Under the pieces are notes generated by a model. That model saw only the letters and a list, made by a program, of their open reading frames with translations. It made no database searches and was not told the DNA's origin. Made by a program: the position numbers and the translations under genes. Positions 27,634-35,188 of a stretch of DNA of 64,000 nt are shown here, in pieces; position 1 is the first letter of the stretch, and each line of letters begins with the position of its first letter. Source of the DNA: Pristimantibacillus sp052113225 (GTDB lineage: Bacteria; Bacillota; Bacilli; Paenibacillales; Paenibacillaceae). The stretch spans positions 248,001 to 312,000 of the forward strand of contig NZ_JBFRCT010000007.1 in NCBI RefSeq assembly GCF_052113225.1, given 5' to 3'.

Positions 27634-28596
27634 ATGTTGTTTCTTGGAATAGATGCCGGGGGAAGCAAGACACATGCTTTGCTTGCGGATGAGAATGGCC
27701 GTGTGCTAGGCAGAGGAAGCGGCGGCAACGGCAATCATCAGACGGCTTTCGAAGCAGCGCGGACCGAGATTGACCGGGCCTGCTCTGAGGCGCTTCAACA
27801 GGCTGGAGCGTCAAAAGATGAAATTGATTTTGCCTACTTCGGCCTTGCAGGAGCGGATCGTGAACCAGATTATGCGATTCTCCGCCCGATGATCGCATCG
27901 CTTGATTTTCCTCGCCATGATATTGCCTGCGACACGATGATTGGTATGCGTGCAGGTACACATCAATCTTATGGAGCTGTGATTATTAGCGGCACGGGCT
28001 TTAACAGCGCAGCTCGCAACGCCAAGGGAGAAGAGCTGCAGTATGGCGGATTTGGCTATTTGTTCGGAGACGGCCAAGGGTCCGGTACGGATCTGGCGAT
28101 CCATGCTTTTCGAAGTGCGATCCGAAGCTGGGAAGGAAGGGAGCAGTCATCCATTCTAACCGAGCTTGTGCCCGAGCAAATGGGGTATTCATCCGTTCAG
28201 GAGATGTATGATGATGCACTGGTTAATGGTATAAGGCCGCTAGAGTCACTCTCCAAAACGATGTTCAAAGCCGCATTACTTGGTGATGACGTTGCGATCA
28301 GGCTGCTGGAGGAAGCAGGGTATGAGCATGGGAATGCCGTAAATGCCTTGATCCGGAGGCTCGGCATGGAGCAGGAAAGCTTTGATATCGTGCTGACGGG
28401 AAGTGTACTTGCGAAAGGCAACTCACCACATATGATCAATGCGATTAGGGCAGCCGTTGCTGGTACGGCACCACATGCCAAGATCGTGAAGCTGACAGTC
28501 GATCCAGTCATCGGCGCAGTCATGAGTGCCATGGACAGCTGTGGAATCCAGATTTCAGAAGATACGGATGCGGCATTACGCCGGATAACCTTTTAA
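27634..28596 (+). CDS. BadF/BadG/BcrA/BcrD-type sugar kinase (N-acetylglucosamine kinase-like)
   Basis: A 320-residue ASKHA-fold ATPase. The N-terminal phosphate-binding motif is FLGIDAGGSKTHALL, and the second one is ISGTGFNSAA followed by GGFGYLFGDGQGSGTDLA, typical of GlcNAc kinases in the BadF family. ATG 27634 is chosen over GTG 27625, because CAGGAG lies 10 nt upstream of the ATG and abuts the GTG. With the GH4 phospho-glucosidase next door, the likely role is ATP-dependent phosphorylation of an imported sugar or disaccharide to make the GH4 substrate. That coupling is an inference. A plain N-acetylhexosamine kinase is the main alternative. Confidence 0.8.
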   Translation: MLFLGIDAGGSKTHALLADENGRVLGRGSGGNGNHQTAFEAARTEIDRACSEALQQAGASKDEIDFAYFGLAGADREPDYAILRPMIASLDFPRHDIACDTMIGMRAGTHQSYGAVIISGTGFNSAARNAKGEELQYGGFGYLFGDGQGSGTDLAIHAFRSAIRSWEGREQSSILTELVPEQMGYSSVQEMYDDALVNGIRPLESLSKTMFKAALLGDDVAIRLLEEAGYEHGNAVNALIRRLGMEQESFDIVLTGSVLAKGNSPHMINAIRAAVAGTAPHAKIVKLTVDPVIGAVMSAMDSCGIQISEDTDAALRRITF

Positions 28597-28607
28597 TGAT
28601 TCTTCAA

Positions 28608-28631
28608 AGTTAACGCTTACTTAGTAAGAAT
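28608..28631 (+). promoter_or_regulatory. Operator/cre-like motif ahead of the GH4 gene
   Basis: AGTTAACGCTTACTTAGTAA then GAAT. The first 14 bases match 12 of 14 positions of the cre consensus TGWAARCGYTWNCW. The core CTTAC-TTA-GTAAG is a perfect palindrome. It is 20 of 24 identical to 11887-11910, upstream of the isomerase gene. Confidence 0.45.
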
Positions 28632-28676
28632 CATCATGGACAGTCTTAATGACTGTCTGGGTGATCATTCTTTTTA
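28624..28676 (+). terminator. Hairpin with T run before the GH4 gene (terminator or attenuator)
   Basis: GACAGTC pairs with GACTGTC, extended by GAATCATC against GATCATTC, and is followed by TTTTT at about 28671. It lies 15 bp before the GH4 start. It may terminate kinase transcription or attenuate GH4. Confidence 0.5.
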
Positions 28677-28691
28677 GGAGGCATGAGGTAG

Positions 28692-30008
28692 ATGTCATCA
28701 ATTACAAAGCAAGGTCTAAAGGTCGCAGTCATCGGTGGAGGCTCCTCTTATACACCGGAGCTGGTAGAAGGATTCATTAAACGATATAACGAGATGCCTA
28801 TTCGCGAGCTGTGGCTCGTTGATATTGAGGAAGGCCGTCATAAGCTTGAGATTGTTGGGCAATTAGCGAAAAGAATGGTCGAGCAGGCTGGCTTGCCAAT
28901 CGATGTTCATCTTACGTTGAACCGGCGTGAAGCCATTGCGGGAGCCCACTTTGTCACGACGCAGATGCGGGTAGGACTCCTTGAAGCAAGACGCCGTGAC
29001 GAGCATATTCCGATCAAACATGGCGTTATCGGCCAAGAGACGACGGGTCCTGGCGGTATGCTTAAGGCGCTTCGTACGGTTCCGGTTATTTTGGATATTT
29101 GCCGGGATATCGAGGAGCTAGCGCCAAATGCTTGGATGCTGAACTTCACTAATCCAGCCGGTATTGTGACGGAAGCCGTGCTGAAGCACAGCAAGGTGAA
29201 GACGGTTGGTCTTTGTAATTCGCCGATTAACTTCCAGAAGTTTCTCGCGAAGCAATACGGAGTTACCGAACGTGAGGTTCTTCCGGAGTTCGTTGGCATC
29301 AATCACCTCCACTGGATTACGGCGGCTTATGTGAACGGGGAAGACAAGCTGCAGGAGATGATCGGCGGCGGTAAGGATTACTCGGCTACGAATGTCACAG
29401 CCTTCGATTGGGATGCAGATTTCCTCCGCTCGCTAGGTGCCCTTCCGACCTACTATTTGCGGTACTTCTACATGAAGGATACGATGTTCACCGAAATGAA
29501 AGAGTCACTTGAGAAGGATGGTACTCGTGCTGATGTCGTCAGCCGGGTAGAGGAGGAGCTGTTCGAGCTCTATAAGGATGTTAATCTGAAAGAGAAGCCA
29601 AAGCAGCTGGAAAAGCGTGGCGGAGCCTTTTATTCCGAGGCGGCGCTTAACCTGATGCATTCCCTCTACACAGACCGAAGAGACATCCAGACGCTCAACG
29701 TGCGTAATGGAGGGATCATCGACTTCCTGCCGGAAGATGCAAGCATCGAGGTCAATTGTGTCGTAACGGCGCAAGGTCCGATCCCGCTTCCGCTGCAGCG
29801 TGTTCCAGAGCATATCAAAGGGCTGCTCCACGCGGTAAAAACGTATGAATCGCTGACGATTGAAGCTACTGTTACCGGCGACCGGGGCATCGCTCTGCAG
29901 GCGATGGTGCATCATCCGCTTGTGCCTAGCGTCTCCGTTGCGAAGACTTTACTTGGTGAAATGCTGGAAGCTAACGAAAAGTATTTGCCTCACTTCTTTA
30001 AAGGGTAA
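28692..30008 (+). CDS. GH4 6-phospho-beta-glucosidase-type enzyme
   Basis: A 438-residue NAD+- and divalent-metal-dependent family 4 glycosidase. The N-terminal Rossmann motif is VAVIGGGSSYTPELVEG. The GVIGQETTGPGG signature of 6-phospho-beta-glucosidases follows, then NFTNPAGI, the Cys metal ligand in LCNSPIN, and the His ligand in INHLHW. These are the LicH/ChbF/CelF features rather than alpha-galactosidase (MelA) ones. GGAGGCATGAGG provides the ribosome binding site. The enzyme is cytoplasmic and cleaves 6-phospho-beta-glucosides by a redox mechanism. No PTS gene is nearby, so the phosphate may be added by the BadF-type kinase just upstream. Confidence 0.92.
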   Translation: MSSITKQGLKVAVIGGGSSYTPELVEGFIKRYNEMPIRELWLVDIEEGRHKLEIVGQLAKRMVEQAGLPIDVHLTLNRREAIAGAHFVTTQMRVGLLEARRRDEHIPIKHGVIGQETTGPGGMLKALRTVPVILDICRDIEELAPNAWMLNFTNPAGIVTEAVLKHSKVKTVGLCNSPINFQKFLAKQYGVTEREVLPEFVGINHLHWITAAYVNGEDKLQEMIGGGKDYSATNVTAFDWDADFLRSLGALPTYYLRYFYMKDTMFTEMKESLEKDGTRADVVSRVEEELFELYKDVNLKEKPKQLEKRGGAFYSEAALNLMHSLYTDRRDIQTLNVRNGGIIDFLPEDASIEVNCVVTAQGPIPLPLQRVPEHIKGLLHAVKTYESLTIEATVTGDRGIALQAMVHHPLVPSVSVAKTLLGEMLEANEKYLPHFFKG

Positions 30009-30044
30009 ATACTCGTCGTATAACAGTGTAGACGATACCGCTGC

Positions 30045-30086
30045 AAAAGCCGTAATCCAATAGGATTGCGGCTTTTCATCTTTTTC
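30045..30086 (+). terminator. Terminator after the GH4 gene
   Basis: AAAAGCCGTAATCC pairs with GGATTGCGGCTTTT (one mismatch) and is followed by a T tract after a short spacer. Confidence 0.85.
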
Positions 30087-30170
30087 TACGCTTTTTGTGG
30101 CATCCATTAATCCGATATAGATGTAACTAACTTCCAGAATCGGGACCAAAGGACTACCATTTTTTCGGAA

Positions 30171-30249
30171 AAAGACGAATGATAACTTTGCGAACAAAGA
30201 CGAACGTTCGTAAAATATCGTTGACAAGGAGCAAGTTCCTTATTATATT
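30171..30249 (+). promoter_or_regulatory. PurR box pair and promoter of the purine permease gene
   Basis: CGAAT (30176-30180) and GTTCG (30206-30210) sit in A/T-rich contexts as an inverted pair with 25 nt between them, exactly the spacing of the pair upstream of purE. A further CGAAC (30191) and the palindrome ACGAACGTTCGT (30200-30211) lie in the same stretch. TTGACA (30221-30226), a 17-nt spacer and TATATT (30244-30249) form the promoter. The boxes fit the B. subtilis PurBox (AWWWCCGAACWWT) loosely. Confidence 0.6.
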
Positions 30250-30287
30250 AATTTACGGATAACAACAACTAACAACATAATAAACTT

Positions 30288-30353
30288 TTCGTATAATCTC
30301 AAGAATTGGCTTGAGAGTCTCTACTAGATCACCGTAAATGATCAGGCTACGAA
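30288..30353 (+). promoter_or_regulatory. Guanine-class purine riboswitch aptamer (purine permease leader)
   Basis: P1 pairs TTCGTA with TACGAA. Conserved TATAATC follows P1. P2 is TCAAG/CTTGA with loop AATTGG. The J2/3 core is GTCTCTAC, and P3 carries loop CACCGTAAATG. GG in L2 can kiss CC in L3. The discriminator position before UA at the 3' side is C (GGCTACG), giving guanine/hypoxanthine rather than adenine specificity. The base before it is G instead of the usual A. Confidence 0.9.
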
Positions 30354-30359
30354 AGGAGT

Positions 30360-30443
30360 GGAAAAGTGCCGCGCAATGTCATTAAGTTATGATTTTAACT
30401 TAATGATATTGACTCGGTCCGCGGTATACTTTTCCCCTTTTTG
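30360..30443 (+). terminator. Expression-platform terminator of the purine riboswitch
   Basis: GGAAAAGT and CCGCG (30360-30373) pair with CGCGG and ACTTTTCC (30420-30435). An inner perfect 11-bp stem TCATTAAGTTA/TAACTTAATGA continues it. CCCCTTTTT follows. The structure begins 6 nt after the aptamer, so it is well placed to be switched by purine binding. Confidence 0.8.
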
Positions 30444-30538
30444 CAAAGCCTAGGAGATAAATGCGTATTTACGCATCTTTTCCTAGGCTTTGTTGCAATT
30501 CTAAGGCTTTTATCTTAATAAGATAGAGCTCTAGAATT
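30444..30538 (+). other. Two further nested hairpins in the purine permease leader
   Basis: First: CAAAGCCTAGGA (30444-30455) pairs perfectly with TCCTAGGCTTTG (30481-30492), with inner stem ATGCGTA/TACGCAT. Second: AATTCTA (30497-30503) pairs with TAGAATT (30532-30538), with inner TATCTTA/TAAGATA and GAGCTC. Neither is followed by a clean T run. Function unknown. Confidence 0.6.
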
Positions 30539-30578
30539 CTTCGGATTGAAACGCGCTGCATGAAGCCGTTTCACCTTG
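30536..30578 (+). repeat. Hairpin repeat, copy 2 (TGAAACG...CGTTTCA)
   Basis: ATTCTTCGGATTGAAACGCG begins it and GCCGTTTCACCTTG ends it. TGAAACG (30547-30553) and CGTTTCA (30567-30573) pair. The ends match copy 1 at 15801-15858, while the loop is shorter. A much weaker third relative may lie at about 35860-35900 (GAAGCCGTTTACGCTTGG). Confidence 0.55.
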
Positions 30579-30611
30579 GCTTGTACACATTTTTGGGGGG
30601 TTAATGGGAAA

Positions 30612-31997
30612 ATGGAACGTTTCTTTAAGTTTAAGGAACATGGTACAAACTTTAGAACGGAAATTATGGCGGGTCTGACTACGTTTATGACGATGGCTTA
30701 CATACTAGCCGTCAACCCGATCATTCTGACGCCAACTGGTCTTGACTGGACGGCAGTATTCCTTGCAACAGCGATTGCAGCAGGTATTTTCACAATTGCT
30801 ATGGGCTTGTTCGTGAACTTCCCAGTTGCCCTGGCACCTGGTATGGGTCTTAATGCATATTTCGCTTCGACGGTTATTGCTTCGCAGGCTACGGATAAAC
30901 CAATCTCGGTAGCAATGGGTCTGACAGCGGTATTTATCTCGGGTATTATCTTTATCATCCTGACACTGACGCAAATTCGTCAAATGCTGATTACAGCTGT
31001 TCCAGACAGCTTGAAGCATGCAATTACAGTTGGTATCGGTTTGTTCATTACAATTGTTGGCCTGAAAGGCAGCGGCCTGATGACGGTTGCTGTCACAGCC
31101 TTTGGCGATATTAAAGCTGGTGCTTATACGGATGTTTCCGGTTCGGAGACAGTCATCCATATCGGCAGCTTCTCGAATGAAACGGTAGTAATGACTGTGG
31201 TTGCACTGCTTATTATCGGTATTCTGATGGTTCTTCGTGTACCAGGCGCGATCCTGTGGGGTATCCTTGGTACAACGGTACTTTCGATCATCCTTGGTCA
31301 AGTAGACGTGAAAAAGACTTTCACAGATCAAAACTGGGCACCTGACTTTACGACAATGAACATTGGCCACTTTGATTTCCCAGGTGTGTTTGAAGTTGGG
31401 ATCATCACAGTCGTATTGACCTTCACGTTCGTTGAATTGTTTGATACATTCGGTACGCTGGTTGGTACAGCTAACCGTGCCGGTCTTATGAAAAACCCTG
31501 AAGAGGGCAAAAAACGTATTGGTAAAGCGATGTTCGTCGATGCCTTCGCGGTAAGCGGTGGTGCATTGCTTGGTACAAGTACAGTAACGGCTTTCGTAGA
31601 AAGCTCCGCTGGTGTTGCGCAAGGTGGACGTACAGGTCTTACTTCGGTAACAACAGGTATCTGCTTCTTGCTCTCGATCTTCTTGTCGCCAGTCGTTGCA
31701 CTGGTTCCTGCAGCAGCAACTAACGCAGCACTGATTATCGTTGGTGTACTGATGCTTCAATCGGTCAAAGAAATCGACTTCTCCGACATGGTATATGCGA
31801 TTCCTTCGTTCTTGACACTGGCGCTTATGCCGTTCACGTACAGCATCGCTAACGGTATCTCGTTTGGTATCGTAACGTATGTTGTTCTGGCGACAGTTGC
31901 TAACGCAGCGAATAAAGGCAAATATAAAGTTCACTGGCTCATGTGGGTACTGGCGATTCTAATTATCGGCCGCTACGTCATCATGGGAACGGAATAA
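30612..31997 (+). CDS. pbuG: NCS2-type hypoxanthine/guanine permease (AzgA/PbuG group)
   Basis: A 461-residue membrane protein with about twelve segments. It begins MERFFKFKEHGTNFRTEIMAG with the TTFMTMAYILAVNP motif diagnostic of the AzgA/PbuG branch, and carries the ALAPGMGLNAYFA and ELFDTFGTLVGTA signatures. ATG 30612 is preferred to the in-frame start at 30576: GGGGGG lies about 10 nt upstream and the family N-terminus begins here. It imports hypoxanthine and guanine by proton symport. Control by PurR boxes plus a guanine riboswitch and terminator supports the purine assignment. The gene stands alone, ending in a terminator. Confidence 0.93.
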   Translation: MERFFKFKEHGTNFRTEIMAGLTTFMTMAYILAVNPIILTPTGLDWTAVFLATAIAAGIFTIAMGLFVNFPVALAPGMGLNAYFASTVIASQATDKPISVAMGLTAVFISGIIFIILTLTQIRQMLITAVPDSLKHAITVGIGLFITIVGLKGSGLMTVAVTAFGDIKAGAYTDVSGSETVIHIGSFSNETVVMTVVALLIIGILMVLRVPGAILWGILGTTVLSIILGQVDVKKTFTDQNWAPDFTTMNIGHFDFPGVFEVGIITVVLTFTFVELFDTFGTLVGTANRAGLMKNPEEGKKRIGKAMFVDAFAVSGGALLGTSTVTAFVESSAGVAQGGRTGLTSVTTGICFLLSIFLSPVVALVPAAATNAALIIVGVLMLQSVKEIDFSDMVYAIPSFLTLALMPFTYSIANGISFGIVTYVVLATVANAANKGKYKVHWLMWVLAILIIGRYVIMGTE

Positions 31998-32011
31998 TTG
32001 TAATAGAAGAA

Positions 32012-32046
32012 ACAAAAAGCAGCGCTGGACCGGCGCTGCTTTTTTG
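32012..32046 (+). terminator. Terminator after the purine permease gene
   Basis: AAAAAGCAGCGC pairs with GCGCTGCTTTTTT around a short loop. Confidence 0.88.
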
Positions 32047-32136
32047 TGTGTTTGGCAGCGCATCATGCTTAGGGTGCAAGTCCAGAGAATGCCGCTAAGT
32101 GCGTGCTCGATTTATTGGCATGTTTACAGTCAGCCT

Positions 32137-32335
32137 GTATATCATCCAATGAAAATCGCCATTGGTGTTTGAGAGATCAGCTAAGTTGGATTCCATCCAG
32201 CGTAATCTTACTATTTAGTGGCTGGACGTAACTTATAATTGAATCTACTGTATGAAATACAACCTACGCATCTCTCTCGCTCCACCAGCCTCATTTTAAA
32301 TGTATAAAATACAACATTATAGCTTGGCGGGCTAA
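32137..32335. repeat. Intergenic element with four 15-bp palindromic sites, copy A
   Basis: The 473-bp gap 31998-32470 holds no plausible gene. It contains four related 15-mers of the form YTGKATNNNATMCAR: CTGTATATCATCCAA (32137), TTGGATTCCATCCAG (32186), CTGTATGAAATACAA (32248) and ATGTATAAAATACAA (32300). Their spacing is 49, 62 and 52 bp. The gap at 56187-56364 holds four such sites at 50, 61 and 52 bp, and the sequence between sites is partly alignable. Both regions end near a CTTG-CGGGCTA segment. Confidence 0.6.
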
Positions 32336-32419
32336 GCGATCCTACCCTACCCGTGCTTATCCTACAAACTTTCCCGCCATCGCCAATATCGATCAGCCCC
32401 TTCGTGCCCGGCTGCCGTC

Positions 32420-32463
32420 AAACAAACAACTCCAGGTTCCTTGAACCTGGAGTTGTTTGTTTG
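32420..32463. terminator. Terminator for the phosphodiester glycosidase operon (minus), also usable on the plus strand
   Basis: AAACAACTCCAGGTTC pairs with GAACCTGGAGTTGTTT, a near-perfect stem with A/T tracts on both sides, 8 bp past the minus-strand stop. Confidence 0.85.
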
Positions 32464-32470
32464 CGGCTAA

Positions 32471-33550
32471 TTATTTAAAGAACAAAAAGTGCGTAGGCAG
32501 CTTACGAAGCTGCCCATCGGACGGCTTGTTAATGACGCGTCCGTTCCAGATGAGCGACGAGGAGCCGCCGCCGTCTAAGTTATAACCGTCAACTACGCCG
32601 AATCGCTGCAATAACAGCTGCATCTCAGCGAGTGTTGCGCCGGAGCTGCCGCCTTCGTTGCGGCCATCGGCCACAAGGATAAGCAGCTGCCCATCCTTAT
32701 AGTTGGCAATGACGGTTCGTGGTGCTCGCGCCGGGCTGGTCTGCCATTTTGATGGAATGGTAGTAGGGCTTCCATTCTTGAGCAGTACGGGTACGAATGA
32801 GGCGCCAAACTTTACATTCAAGCTGTCGAGCTGCTGCTGGTTGGTAAACTTGCCACCGACCAGCTTATTGCTCGCATTCAAGCCAACGAAGAACAAGTCG
32901 GCACGTGTTGGCTGGAAGCCATCTACATAATTGCCGTTTACGATTGTTGTGCTGAGCGGATAACGTTTGCCTCCGCCATCGGCAAAGCCTCCAGCGTTAA
33001 CGCCAGCGATCGCGCCGTAACGCTGTACGGCAGCAAGTGTCGTTTCCGCGCTTCCTGCTTTATCTTTGCCCAGCACCATTTTCATCGCATCGCTTGAATT
33101 CAATTTAATCTTTAATGCGTAGCTTTGAAAATTGTCAGCTTTTATGTAGTATAATTGCGCACGCAGCTTGTCCGAGTTAATCGTGCCTGATGGAGAACCC
33201 AGCCGGCTTGTAATAATCTTATCGTACACAAGCAGGGGGCGGCCAGCCTGAGCGGTCGCTGTCTTAACGATTTGCACCATATCAGCATTGGTCTGGTTGT
33301 ACAGCTTCAGCTGTTTCTTGATGGAGGCGCTTGTCTGGACAGCTGTTTGATGAGCCGAATCGAGGCCAGCTGCAAGTGACTTCGTACGGGCCTCTTCGGT
33401 ATCTGTCTGCTGTTCAGAACTCGCCTTTGGAAAACTGCTGTCTGGCAGCACAATCGAGATGTTCGATACCATCAGCCATAAAAGCATAGCAACAAATGGT
33501 GTGCAGGCGAGCAGCATCGTTCGGTTCATCATGCGAATGGATGGGGTCAT
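32471..33550 (-). CDS. Phosphodiester glycosidase (NAGPA domain) membrane protein
   Basis: A 359-residue protein with one N-terminal membrane anchor (about residues 11-33), a short helical region, and a C-terminal NAGPA domain (residues ~160-358). The hallmarks are visible: AIAGVNAGGF, PRTVIANYKDGQLLILVADGR and DGYNLDGGGSSSL. In relatives this domain removes sugar from phosphodiester-linked glycans (mannose-6-phosphate uncovering enzyme; YoeA/YomE-type bacterial proteins) and is linked to exopolysaccharide or wall teichoic acid metabolism. The active site should face outside. The start overlaps the stop of the coiled-coil gene upstream by 4 bp, so they are translated together. Confidence 0.85.
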   Translation of the reverse strand: MTPSIRMMNRTMLLACTPFVAMLLWLMVSNISIVLPDSSFPKASSEQQTDTEEARTKSLAAGLDSAHQTAVQTSASIKKQLKLYNQTNADMVQIVKTATAQAGRPLLVYDKIITSRLGSPSGTINSDKLRAQLYYIKADNFQSYALKIKLNSSDAMKMVLGKDKAGSAETTLAAVQRYGAIAGVNAGGFADGGGKRYPLSTTIVNGNYVDGFQPTRADLFFVGLNASNKLVGGKFTNQQQLDSLNVKFGASFVPVLLKNGSPTTIPSKWQTSPARAPRTVIANYKDGQLLILVADGRNEGGSSGATLAEMQLLLQRFGVVDGYNLDGGGSSSLIWNGRVINKPSDGQLRKLPTHFLFFK

Positions 33551-33975
33551 TTGAGCACATCCAGGTTTTTCTGCAGTTCGTTCAGCTTCTTCTTCACTTC
33601 GTTTAATTGGCTGTACAGCTTGTTGCTGTTGTCGGTTTTGACATCAGCATTGTCTTTGGAGAAGGTAAGCAGCTCATTTAGTGCCTCTACCTTGGAATCC
33701 AATTGCGACAGTTCAGCTTTATAATCCGTTTCGAGTTTTGCGATGCGATCCTCGTATTGCTTTTGCATTTCGGCAATCTGGCTTGCCGTCTGGCGTTCCA
33801 CATCGGCAGCAATCTGCTGCTGAACATGTTCGCTGTATAGCATAGCACCGGTTATGCCGGAAGCAATCAGGATGATCCATACACATACAAAGATAACGAA
33901 GGAGCGCTGCTTGACAGCTTTGCGCGGATTCGTCTCATAAGAAGCACTTGTTGTATCTAAAGCCGTATTGCTCAT
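33547..33975 (-). CDS. Small single-pass membrane protein with a long coiled coil
   Basis: A 142-residue protein of unknown function. A cytoplasmic N-terminus of ~25 residues is followed by one membrane segment (VIFVCVWIILIASGITGAML) and then an ~85-residue heptad-rich coiled coil (LETDYKAELSQLDSKVEALNELL) reaching the C-terminus. ATG 33975 is preferred to GTG 33987: GAGGTG lies 9 nt before the ATG but touches the GTG. It overlaps the phosphodiester glycosidase gene by 4 bp. The predicted topology puts the coil on the same side as the enzyme, so it may be a scaffold or partner. That is inference. Confidence 0.75.
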   Translation of the reverse strand: MSNTALDTTSASYETNPRKAVKQRSFVIFVCVWIILIASGITGAMLYSEHVQQQIAADVERQTASQIAEMQKQYEDRIAKLETDYKAELSQLDSKVEALNELLTFSKDNADVKTDNSNKLYSQLNEVKKKLNELQKNLDVLK

Positions 33976-34196
33976 TAGGGCATTCACCTCATTCTTTTAA
34001 TAGGAAGAGTGAAGTGAACGGACTGCAAAAAAATAAGAGTAAAGCTAGTCTAACATTTTGGACGCACGAACGATGCCGATAGGTTGCGGCTGTCACTACA
34101 TTGTAACAAAGATTGCTAATTAAGGTGTCAATCATTTTGTGGGAATTGAAGGATACGTTATAATAGGAGAGATTAAGCTTGAAGGAGGTTGCCAAA

Positions 34197-35156
34197 ATGA
34201 CTGCAGCTGTAGAACAAGCCATGTTTGCAGGAGGATGCTTCTGGTGCATGGTATCACCGTTTGAAGAAACACCGGGTATTTTGTCTGTTGTATCAGGTTA
34301 TTCCGGAGGCCATACAGAAAATCCTACTTACGAGGAAGTATGCTCGGAAACAACCGGCCATGCCGAAGTCGTTCATATTACGTTTGATCCATCGATCTAT
34401 TCCTATGACAAGCTGCTGGATGTGTTCTGGCGGCAGATTGATCCAACAGATGCAGGCGGCCAGTTCCATGACCGCGGAGAGTCTTATCGGACGGCTATCT
34501 TCTATTATAATGAAGAGCAACGCGAGAAGGCGGAAGCATCCAAAGCTGCTCTGAATGCCAGCGGTAGATTCGATAAGCCTGTCGCAACGGTTATTGAGCC
34601 GGCGAAAGAGTTTTATCCGGCGGAGGATTATCATCAAGGCTATCATCGGACGAACCCATTCCGTTATAAAATGTACCGCAAGGGATCTGGCCGAGATGCT
34701 TTCATTAATAAGCATTGGACAATTAAGAAGGATGAGGGCGATCTTCGTTCCCGCCTAACTCCAATTCAATATGAAGTGACGCAAAATAATGCAACGGAGC
34801 GTCCTTTTACCGGGGAATATTGGGATCATAAGGAAGATGGGCTGTACGTCGATATCGTCTCTGGGGAGCCGCTGTTCACCTCCCGTGAGAAATATGATTC
34901 CGGCTGCGGCTGGCCAAGCTTCACAAAGCCGGTGAAGGAATCGGTTATTAACGAAGTGCTTGATAAAAGTCACTTCATGGTCCGTACGGAAGTGCGGAGC
35001 AAAGAAGGCGATTCCCATCTCGGTCATGTCTTTGATGACGGTCCTGGACCAAATGGACTCCGCTATTGCATTAACTCCGCTTCACTTCGGTTTATTCCCG
35101 CAGCGGATCTGGAGAAGGAAGGGTACGGAGAGTACGTCGGCTATTTCAAAAAATAA
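34197..35156 (+). CDS. msrAB: Bifunctional methionine sulfoxide reductase MsrA-MsrB
   Basis: A 319-residue fusion. The MsrA domain (residues 1-~160) has GGCFWC with Cys14 (catalytic) and Cys17, and the GYHRTNPFRYKMY region. The MsrB domain (~175-319) has DSGCGWPSF, HLGHVFDDGP and the catalytic Cys291 in RYCINSASLRF. The zinc-binding CxxC pairs of one MsrB class are absent, so this is the non-zinc form. Together the domains repair both S- and R-methionine sulfoxide. ATG 34197 follows AAGGAGG by 8 nt; the in-frame TTG at 34179 overlaps that site. The nitroreductase gene follows 32 bp later, probably in one unit. Confidence 0.96.
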   Translation: MTAAVEQAMFAGGCFWCMVSPFEETPGILSVVSGYSGGHTENPTYEEVCSETTGHAEVVHITFDPSIYSYDKLLDVFWRQIDPTDAGGQFHDRGESYRTAIFYYNEEQREKAEASKAALNASGRFDKPVATVIEPAKEFYPAEDYHQGYHRTNPFRYKMYRKGSGRDAFINKHWTIKKDEGDLRSRLTPIQYEVTQNNATERPFTGEYWDHKEDGLYVDIVSGEPLFTSREKYDSGCGWPSFTKPVKESVINEVLDKSHFMVRTEVRSKEGDSHLGHVFDDGPGPNGLRYCINSASLRFIPAADLEKEGYGEYVGYFKK

Positions 35157-35188
35157 TGCTTGATTAACTTTTTAATGGAGGAGAAGCT

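Noticed and set aside
30705..31934. A 409-residue antisense frame opposite the purine permease gene
   Set aside because: It is full of Cys, Arg, Asn and His without any motif, as expected for the complement of a membrane-protein gene.
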